Part shown: positions 38,567-49,400 of the stretch, piece after piece
Layout of the letters: each line of letters opens with the position of its first letter
How positions within the stretch are numbered: the first letter of the stretch is position 1
Source: Lateolabrax maculatus
Taxonomy: Eukaryota; Chordata; Actinopteri; Acropomatiformes; Lateolabracidae
Length of the DNA stretch: 64,000 bases
Reading direction: 5' to 3'
Assembly (NCBI GenBank): GCA_031216445.1
Contig: CM062199.1
Location: 3,775,001 to 3,839,000 of the forward strand
Translations under genes and position numbers: made by a program
Notes under the pieces: generated by a model
The model's input: the letters and a program-made list of their open reading frames with translations, nothing else
What the model was told of the DNA's origin: nothing
Databases searched by the model: none

Positions 38567-41500
38567 GGACCTATCACTGGACTGGGCATGCATAAACATG
38601 CCTATCTTATATCATATAAGCATTAGGAAAATGATAAATGTGGTGGGGAAAAATAGAAATATTTGGTGGGTAAAATAAGATTGTATGAATCATTAAATGT
38701 GTGACAAGAAAAAAAAAACTAAGCAGCTAAATTGAGTTAGTAAAAGATAAGTAGAAAAGTAGAAAAAGATTATTGGAAGTTTATATTCTATTTTAATTAT
38801 TGAACTAATAGTTTTATATATTGATGTATTCAGTTATAGTTTGGACTTGTCTGATTGAGCTTTGATAAATTATAGGGCTTCATAGTGTTCATTCATGAGC
38901 CCTCTACTGTAAATGTGGAAAATCTGAATGCAAAATAGAGGCGACTTCCACAATGGTCAGTCCTTGGTCCGAGCTCGTCCAGCCTGCCAATGTGGCAGCG
39001 TCGCTCGGAAGGTTAATGTTCCCCTAAGAGACTGAGTGAGACACTCTTTGAAAAGGTGCCCAGCCAGAGCGGACCAGGCCGGGCCAAGCCAAGCCAAGGC
39101 AGACAGGCTCTCGACTGTTTTCTCCCCGCCGCTGGAGCTCTGAGGGTTGGCTGCCGTTCTGTCCGGGCTGGCAGTCAGAGTCACAGGAGGTAGTTAATGC
39201 TATAGCTCATGAAACTGTAAAGGCTGCTCACACTGTTGGCAGTGTCCACTGTAGGCATATTGACCACAGTCAACACCCTACTGAGATCACAAACTGAAAG
39301 ATACAGACGCATATGTATATCTATTTTAAACGCATTGTTACGATGGAAAGAACATAATTTACAGCACTTCACGGAGAGGCGAACAGCATGTTGTTTTCAT
39401 TGCACAGGCCTTAAGAATGACTTCCCTGTGGTGGGCAGGCCAGTTCTGTATGAGTAGTGGGGGGAAATTGCAGCTTTCTGCTGCTGCTGCCGTTGCTGCT
39501 GCTGCTGCTGTTGTTGCTGCTGCAGCCAAAACACACAAATTAAGCTGTGTGTCCTTCAAAGACCCGCCTTTACACAACTACCTTCCCTTTTAGTTCAGGT
39601 AACCACAGGTGTCACCAAATGAGGACTGAGTTGGAGGTTTAAGTTCACCTAAAAAGTCTGTAAGCACCTGCAGCTCTTTTCCTAAGTAGTTGTGTAAAAC
39701 TAATTGACCAACAAAAATTAATAACTGCTAAACTCAAAAATGTTAAATGTAGATTAACTTGTAATTTATCTGGTAAACCCTAACTAACCTAAGCGAAGCT
39801 ACCGCGTCTGCTCCTCCTGAAACTCCCTCAACATGAAGCCGTAATCACTTCTCTTTGATGGAAGGTTTTAACATGGACACAGTCACTTGAAAAGCTGCGT
39901 TTGCATCAACCACCAAAATAATCCCAAATGACTGCTACTTTTGTTCTTCAGCAGAACTTTGAACCCATGTTGGTGGTTGTGGAAACCACTACATCAGCCC
40001 ACCTCAGTTTCAGATAGACAGGGAAAACACTGCCCGTGCTGCCAGCCAAAGAATGGCATGACAGCAGACAACCATGACTCATGTTTCCAGCATTCACCGC
40101 AATCAGCACACGCTATATTCTAAACGTCTTCAGAGCTTACTTTTATGATTTAGTTCAAAGTCAGTCTTAATGTCACCAGGAACCCACAAGCAGTTTAGGT
40201 GGGGGAATTTTATAACCTGGTAGTAGTTAAATACAATTTTGGCATGCAGAAATGCTGTTGGGTTAACGCTCCACTATGTCGCTGTTTGTGCAGACTGTCG
40301 TTTGCTTACTTCTCAGTGTTGTGTGTCGCTTATGAGCCCCGTGGTCCTACGCACGTATACTCTTTCCATTCATCTAGTCGTCTGTCTTTTTCCCAGTTGT
40401 GGATCCAACTCCGGACGATCCGTTGGTGTCGGTGATCCTGATGAGCCTGCTGCCACTGGTGGTGATGGGGGCCGTGGTCGTGGGAATGTTCTACTGGTAC
40501 CGAGCCAGGCAACGCATGGTCAACCAAGAATGGGAGAGCAGCATGAAGAAGCGCAAGCCGAAAGCTGGCGGGCTGGACTGCAGCGACGCCTGCGCCATCA
40601 TGATGGACGACGATAGGTCAGACAGCAGCTCGACGCACGCCAACAACCTGAACCACAACACTGAGCCACTGCCTATAGAGCTGGATATGCTGGTATACAG
40701 ACCTAGAAGTATTTCAGTGTTTTGATTAACTATTCTACTCTAAGCCAGAAACTAAAATTGTAACTTTTGATCCAGGTGGGAAAGGGTCGCTTCGCCCAGG
40801 TATACAAGGCTAAGCTGAAGCAGACCACGTCAGATCAGTTTGAAACAGTGGCTGTGAAGATCTTCCCCGATGAGGAGTACGCGTCCTGGAAGAATGAGAA
40901 GGACATCTTCTCCAATACAGACCTCCGTCACGAGAACATCCTCCACTTCCTGACAGCTGAGGAGAGGAAGGTGGAGAAACAGTACTGGCTCATCACTGCC
41001 TTCCACTCCAGAGGAAACCTACAGGTGAGACCGGCAAGGTTTCCCACAGTAGATAGTCCTCTTTTCATTCATAAGTTTTAGAATTAACCTGTGAAATTCT
41101 CCAGCCATTCCCCGTTTTCACAATGCTACCAATCCCGTCATCCCTCTGCCCTCCAGGAGCACCTGACGCGTCATGTGATCAGCTGGGAGGAGCTGCAGGT
41201 GCTGGGCAGCTCTGTGGCCAAGGGAGTCGCCCACCTCCACAGTGACCGCCTCGCCTGTGGACGCCCTAAGGTGGGACTGTGTGAATACGTCCATGTGACA
41301 GTTGACAAACAGCATACCTGAGCTAAAAATCTATCCTAACCATAATATTCCAATCTTTAAATGGTGTGTTGTCTTGGGATAATGAATGTGCTCAGCAAAG
41401 GACATTAATGTGGCTGTCAGACCATGAGTAGCTACAGCAGAATCTGAAGATGGTGCTAGAGGAAAGCTTGTGGAGTGTCTAACTTAAAATGAGTTCATCC

Positions 41501-43435
41501 TTTGGGGAGCTTTAATTTGCTCAGATAATTTCATGTCCACTTGATTACGATATTCATGTATTATGTGTACAAACCAAAATCCTTTGTCTGGTGGTACTAG
41601 AGGAAAGGTAAAGAGGTCTCTGAAATTTAATGAAAGTCAGACCTGTAGTCTACAAGATGTCTTGTTTATCAATGTGAAATGTAATTTTTTGTCATTTCTT
41701 TGCATTTTAGTTTTTCATAGTTACCATTTGATTCTTTACTTTGATGCTTTTTATTTTTAAATTGACACTCAACCAGTACTTTTGACCCCCGTACTTGTAA
41801 AGGTGCCCATAGTCCACCGAGACCTGAAGAGCTCCAACATCCTGGTGAAGAACGACCTGACGTGCTGCCTGTGTGACTTTGGCCTGGGACTCCGCCTGGA
41901 CAGCTTCCTGTCTGTGGATGACCTCGCTAACAGTGGACAGGTCAGATGAAAAGTCTCTTTAAATGATTGTTCTTCTTTATTATTGTATGTGACTTAATAG
42001 TTGTGTGTTTTTTTTTAATCAAACGTTATTTAATCTAATTGAAAGAGCACACTTGCACTTTTGTAATTAAGCAAGGCACTGAACTCCTACCTGCGGGCTT
42101 CTAGGTCAAAATGGCAGCAAATGATCTGTAGAGTAGTAAACTATCAACTTGTCCACAGTCATCAAAATGTTGTAAACTTGATTAAATTTACTTTCCATCA
42201 ATAAAAATGACTACAGCACTTCTAAATTGGGAGAGCTCCCTATCAGTCTTGACTAACAGTGTTTACAAACCCAGGCACTACTTTCTGGTGTTTCATCTGT
42301 GGCTACAGGCTCTGGGGTTTGAAGAAAAAGTATATTGTCTACTGTTATGGTAACTCTCTCTGTTTGCCATCAAAGCCCTGCATTAAAGAACAGCTTTGGC
42401 TTGGTTTTTGGTGAGGTATGAGCGGGCTATGTTTGTTTTGACTTCCTCTTACTAAGTCCCTCTGTGTGTTCGAGTGTTTTGATGGGATACACGTTGTTTG
42501 CTGACAGAAGAAATCTGACAGAGACAGACAGGCAATCAAGGGATAAAGGGAGAGGTACAGGCTTTGTTGTGACACGCAAGCTCCTCAAGGCAGCTCTCAG
42601 CTCATTCTTAATCTCTTTCTCATTCTTGTTGTTCAGGATTTATGATTCACTGGGTGGAAATGGCGCATAGACAGGTCAGATGGTAATGACTAACTTGTCA
42701 GGCACTTGTGACCCCTTTGCCTAAACATCCAGTATGACAAACACAAACGTACACATACAGTACATGCAAACATACATCCCCACCATCCTTCATTATTTTC
42801 CTGGTCAGTAGCTGAATGTACACCGAGATTTTCTATTATTGTTCCTGTGCTCTCTGTGGCATAATTTTATCCATTCAAATGTTCAAATTAGGATCCATGG
42901 CAGTCAAGTTGTGTTCCATTCAAAATTGTAAGATGGAAATTCCCAGCTGGAAGGTTGTAATTATAACCTCTGTGTGTGTTCAATGTGGTCCAGCTCGGAA
43001 AAACCTGTGTAGAAACATGGGCAGCCGCAAGCTTGTTCGACTTTGTGTGTTTAACCACGAAGGTATTTTGATAGATTTGAAGTTATGCAATGCTGAAAAC
43101 CAAACTTCTTTGCTTATTAAAGCAGTGATGAAAGAGATGCATTGTAACAATATTTCAGTTTTGTAACATTGACATAAGGGATTATTAGGTCACAATACTG
43201 ATTCATACAAAAACATCATCAGCTGTTCCCTGTTTATACAGCACCAGCAGTATGTGAGCAGCATCTGATGACTTCAGACTTGACTTGGAATGACTTGATA
43301 TCCTCTTTAAGCCCAAAGTGGGATTGGGAGTGGGAACTGTGTGATTACATGGCAAATAAAACCCATAATATTCTCAGTTTACAGCAGGTGCATGTGTAAA
43401 TGTGTAACATGCAGCAACTTTATTGTTCAGGTATC

Positions 43436-43492
<57 letters not shown>

Positions 43493-46400
43493 TGTTTTTA
43501 TAATCTGTGGAGAGGCGGATCTATTGGCCTTGAGTTGGGACTAGGGATTTGTTTGTCTTCATTTAGGACGTTTTGGTCGTGAGTTGGGACTTGATGTGGG
43601 ACTTGTTGGTTTTGACTTGGGACCTGCTGTAATGGTTTTGAATTGGAACTTATTGGTCTTGAGTTGGGACCTGACTTGGAACGTGACTTGGGGCTTCAGT
43701 GCCAAGACTTGAAACTTACTTGTGACTTGCAAAACAGGGACTTTTCCCCACCCCTGCTTTTGCAGAACACCCATTGAGATTTTACAAAAAGCTCATCTGC
43801 AGGGTAAAGAAACACTGCAACACGAGCGCAACATGGAAACTTTCATAGTGTAATTTTAGATGTTGCATTAAACAGTAAGTTCAACTGTATTCAGAACAGT
43901 AGCTGGTGTGTGTAATTTGATTACACCCATTAAAGTACTCCTTGAAAACATGTCACCAGTGTAATCATGTATCTTGTCCAATATCTCATCCAGTAAAGAT
44001 TGAAGCCAAGAGGTGAGTCAGGTTTATTGTCACTGAGCCCAATGGTTGATTGTTGCAACTGCAATAACTCACAAGCCAGACAATAGGAGAAAGTAAACAC
44101 TCCTGCAGACTGATGTAGTGTTTATTAGGGTGCACCAGATTGAGAGTGAGATGCTGCTATTCCTGTTATTCTCCTCGGTCTGCCTACTTACAGAAACAAG
44201 CAGTGTGTTCCTATGCTGAGTGTATGTGTGTGTACTTGTGTGTTAACCCCTCCTGGTGTCTCTGCACCGCAGGTGGGAACGGCACGTTACATGGCTCCGG
44301 AGGTGCTGGAGGCCCGACTGAATCTGGAGAACATCGAGTCCTTCAAACAGACCGACATTTACTCCATGGCCCTTGTGCTTTGGGAGATGACGTCGAGGTG
44401 TGAAGCCATTGGAGGTCAGTGCACGCACACACACCACAAATACACATAATCTGTGATTACATGTTTCAGACTGTGGGAAATGTGATGTTGTGGAACATGT
44501 GAGCACACACTAACATACAGAGCTACACAAATCCTTCTGAGGTGAAGTGTCAACCACTAACATGACTCAACAGTGACAACATGCCATGAGTTTCCAGATA
44601 TTGCTGCTTTAACTAACGTCAGGTCCTTTGTAATTATTCTTAAACCTTATTGATAGATTTTTGGCCAACTGACAGTAATAGACTTTTACACAGATGCAAC
44701 AAAAATAAAGGAAAACACTTAAGTTACCTACAACAAACATAATAAACACTAAACACATTAGTAATTATAGGCATCCAATCTAGACAGAAATGGGTCACAG
44801 ACAGCTCTGTATGCAAGATATAAAAATACGTAATGTGGGTTACATCAGTTATGCAACTTTACTTAGTCAGGATCACATCCAAATAACTCTTATGACACCA
44901 GAGTGTCTGCATTTGTCTCTTCCACAAATTTTAAGGAGCACTTTCATCCAATTCTTCTCAGAATAAAAGTTAATTTTACATTCTCTGCATCCTAATTATC
45001 ATACATGCATTTGATTGTGCATGCTGCAGTCTGAGAGCCCATATACACCTACTGCCTACATGTGCTAACAGTATCTACATACTGTACGTCTGTGTGTGTG
45101 TGTCTGTGACCTACATAGTGCAGACAGGAGGTTCAGGCTACAGTTTCCTGTTTTGCGGTGACTGGGGGTTTGGGTGTCAACAGGGAGTCTGACGGTCGTG
45201 TCTGTCGGACTGCACCTCGACCTCAGCTCCAGGTCTGCAGCAGGAATCTGAGGAATGTCTGATATGTGAGGGAGACAATCTGAACTCTGCTGTTGCCCTT
45301 CTTTGGGCAGGAAATCGGGGAGAGAGAGCAGGAGTGGATACTGTACCTGTTTCAGCTGGCTGTGTGTGTGTGTGTGTTAGTGAGTGTCATGAGGCTCATG
45401 AAGCTTAAATGTCCTCACAAGAATAGGACGATTAAATTAAGGACCTTTTATCATTGTCAGGTTGGAGTGTGTGTACGGTTGTGTGTCTGAGCAGCTGTTG
45501 TCAGTGTCTGAGACATTGTTCTGTGTTTGTGCTTCTCCTCACACGTCACTGTTCAAACTCAACTCAAACACACGTTTGTATCGTGACGACCCTCACTGAC
45601 ATAATGCATTACCTAACCGCCAACCCTAACAACTAGACACCTAACGTTTGGGGCTGTCCCAAAATCAAGTTCAAACGGATTCAAACAAGTAATTTGTTGA
45701 ATTTCCTCTTTCGTTTCCTACAAAATAAAATCTGATTGAACTGTGGAGGTTATGACAAAAAATTGTTTGACAAAAAGCTGTATAATTTTCAACTTGGGAT
45801 AATTGTTGATAATTGTGCATCCCTCCATCCAAATTATAATATAATATAGATAGAGAATATTGAACCTGACCAGAAGATTACAGACTGAATATTATTGCTG
45901 AAGCCTCATAAACTTCAGCTGAACTTTGGAATAAATTTGTGATTTTTGCTCAAGAAAAAAACTGTGAATTTTTTTCCCCTTATTTTGGCATTCCTGCTAT
46001 GTTTCACAGTCAGTATGGAGAGGGGGACTGATCGTAGCAACCAATAACTCTTATAAGGCATATGGCGTGTGAGTATTTTATCACCCTACTCTTCAAAAAA
46101 ACCTATATTTCAACTCCAAAACCAAGTCTTAACCCTCAAACGACCCTTTGGACTGGACAAAATGTTTCCAAAACTCAAATTGGACCTCTCAAAGTACACA
46201 CACACACACACACATACACATTTTTCTGTTTCCTCCAACCTACTCTCCTGGGAGTAGAGAGGGAGTCTCTCTCTCTCTGTCCACCTCCTTCCCTCTGCCT
46301 AGCGGGCTTTTCTAGACAGTCTGAGACATTTAGAACTAGACAGTCACATTCCAACATGTGTGTGTTTGTCTGTGTGTGTTTATTTCAGACAGAGAGGTAC

Positions 46401-49400
46401 ACAGAAACAGAGGAAGAGAGGTGGAGGTACTAGACAGACGCCCTCATCTAGCCCTGCGTCTATGTCTTAATCTGGGTTTGAGTGTGTGTGTGTGTGTGTG
46501 TGTGTCCTGTGTCTCCACCCCAACAACAGGGGACAGAATGGTGGATAGAAATACTACCCTGCGCTGGCATTGTTGTTGTGGTCAGTTATAGTACGTTCTC
46601 TGTGTGTCTCTGAGCATTTTATTTACATATCCTGATTTAGCCTGCAGGCCTGCATGTTCTGTCTGAGCCGAGGGTTATGCAGGGTAATGGAGCGGGGCGA
46701 AGAGTTTGCGCTGTGCCAAGCAAAAGGCTTGTGGTCCGTGAAGGGAGACAGCCTTTGGCAACAGCTGGTGAGGGGGCGATGGTTATACCCAGCTGGGGCA
46801 AAGGTTAAAGGACGGGAGATGTTTCAGAGGAAAAATAAGAGTTCGATATTTTGAGAAATATGCTCATTCACAAGATCCATACCACTCTTATGTCTGTGTG
46901 TGAAGTCTGAAGTATGAACTGTATTGTACTTAATGCAAAGACATGAGACTGAGGTCCTTCTTATCTCAATTGCCACAAGAAAGTAAATAAGTTTATTTCC
47001 CAAAATGTTAAAATACTCCGTAAGATCAGGCAAAATGTACCTCTTTTAAAGTTATTTTAGTTTAGTTCTTTTTTTATTATTTACAGGGACCATGCACAAT
47101 AATCAACTTCCACTTATAGCCCATGTGTCGCCGTTAAGTCTGTTGTCCCTTGGCCAGATGTTAAATACACCATCTGAATAACAATGAAACAGACAACACA
47201 TGACATCAGAACAGAACAAGGCAAGCGAAGCATGAAAGTAACTAAACAGAGGATGAAAAAACAAACATAAAATTAAGTCGAGCACTATGTGTAGTAGAAA
47301 TTATACAGTGCGAGCAATTGCAAAGCAAACATGTTATGCAGTTAAGGCATGACAAAATATCAGACATATATAAGACATGTAGTGTCAAAAACAATCAATC
47401 TGACTGACACAAACAGGAAACCAAGCAAATAAGAACAGACAAGACAAGAATGCAGATGGTACGCATGATAACTGAATACTGAATACGGATTATGCGTCAT
47501 ATGTTGCAATCAACTGCAGCAACTGTAATGAGTAATTTTCAGGCCCGGACACAATCAGAACTAGATTCACCTGCTTCTGCCTCTTACTTTATTGCCTCTC
47601 AAAGCCCTGTCAAAGTGCCACCAGCTGAACTGACGCCAGCCCCAAACCTGCCGTAGCGTTCAGCCCGCAGCGTTCAGCCCGCAGCGTTCAGGGGAAGTGA
47701 GCGGCGCTTCGTTTGGATGGAGAGAAGATTTTGTTTTGATGAGAGGGTGTGGTTCATTAGAGTTTATGCAGGTTAATTTCACTTCTTACGTTGTTGTTTG
47801 TACCACATGGATGTGGGAAAAGTCTTGTGTTATATGCCCGTGGAGAGACTAAGTTCGCTTGAACGCCAAACATGGAGCTGTGTTTCTTTCAGGAAAGCAG
47901 ATCCCAGACAGTGTAGCCAGCCACAGAGGTTTCTGCTAACCTCCAGGCCACGAAGGTTTCAGACAGATAATCTGAAAAGGAAACTGTCGTAAACCGCTTT
48001 CCGCCCCTTAGATTGGATATACCAGGGCTTTAACTACGGGCCCCAGATGGCGAGGGGAAAGTGAGGCTGAGGCTCTGGGTTTCAGTCTCTTGTGAAATCT
48101 GTTCTCAAACCACGGATGAAATTCTTCTCATAGCTTTCAAATGTCCAGAGCTGCTGTAGGGAAACAGGCCTTCTCATATAGACTGCCATGTTAGTCTATG
48201 TCTGTCTCTAATGTCCCAGATATTGTTCAGAAACAGGAGGACAAGTGTACAGGAGCCAAATCAACATCAGAGAGTGAAATGAGACCTTTCCACTCAGTCA
48301 TGTCTTGATGTTTAGAAGCGCTCCACCTCTTTTTATTTCTGTTTTCAACTGTCTCATTTTAGGTCAGCTCACTCTCTGCTGTTCTGTGCTTCAGCTGTAT
48401 CCAGTCCAGGAAAGTGTGTGGTATTTATACCAGCTCCGCAGCAGGAGATCTAAACAGCAGAGAGCTGAGGACAATACCAGCCCTGGCATAAATAACCTCC
48501 AGGGGAATGGGCCCGGCTCGGCCGGGTCCTGTTTTAAAATACTAAAAACGGGGGAAGTTCCACATGTCAAAAACAGGAAGTGCAGGCCTGTAGAGTCAGC
48601 ATCTCTGCACACAGTCCCGATCCCAGCCCTCAACTTCCTGTCCGGGGGTTCCACTCCAACCTTCCCTCTTCCTGTGTTTGAGGACACAGCGGCAGAGCCC
48701 ACAGGGGCCTGACTTTAAATGAAACCGCTGCAGCTTTTCCTAGATTTCTTCCTGCTATTTAACATGCACAACATATGTTAATGTAACTACTGAGCCAAAT
48801 TATGGGTCGTTGTAGGTATAAACATACACGTCCTTAAAGTTCTCTGTAGGGAGGCATGTGTGCTAACCACCAAGCCACCAAGCCAACCAGCATCTGATGA
48901 AGTGGCTGCAGTCATAACAATGTCGATTGGTAGGTCCACCCCTTTGGTCCAGACTGAAATTTCTGATCAACCATTGAATGAGTTGCCATGAAAATTGGTA
49001 CAGATATCCACGGCCCCCAGAGGATGAAGCTTAATGACTTTGGTGATCCCCAGACTTTTTATCTAGCACCATCACTCGGTCAAAAGTTTATTTTGACCAA
49101 TACTTTGGTGGGACCAGAACACTTGTTGTGTTTTACTGAGTACTAGTGTAGCTTTCCAGTGCTGCAGTGGTGTTTCGCCTTGACAGTGAATATTAAATTC
49201 ATTTTAGTGCACATGCCTAGAGAAAAGCTCAGATGCTGCCAAATATGTCCCTAAAAAGTACACATAGGTGAATAATACTCGGTGTTTGACAGGTTGTGAA
49301 ATACAGGGCGTTGAAATTGATAAATGGAGGAACAAGAAGAGGTACAGAGAACATGATTCTTACACTATTTGTTAAATCTCATTTTCTGGCTCAGATGGGT

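Larger units (their letters stand above)
29987..40396 (+). other. tgfbr2 intron 3 (10.4 kb)
   Basis: No exon was recognised inside. Contents: an R2 repeat copy (30011-30270), a truncated teleost DNA-transposon end (32158-32230), degenerate 'AAAGTCCCCT' repeats followed by TTTATT-rich sequence (32640-32840), CA tracts at 33854-33879, 37548-37574, 37749-37822, 38115-38145 and 38525-38562, an inverted R2 end (36530-36572), a GC-rich patch (38945-39185) and a (CTG)n tract (39478-39526). The remaining sequence shows nothing I can name. Confidence 0.7.

Noticed and set aside
40239..40616. Alternative frame over tgfbr2 exon 4
   Set aside because: It begins in intron 3 and is out of frame with the TGFBR2 membrane helix, which is unambiguous in the +1 frame from 40399.
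43438..43488. (TA)n tracts here and at 62072-62135 as possible origins or matrix attachment sites
   Set aside because: Simple AT microsatellites are common in vertebrate DNA and nothing else supports such a role.
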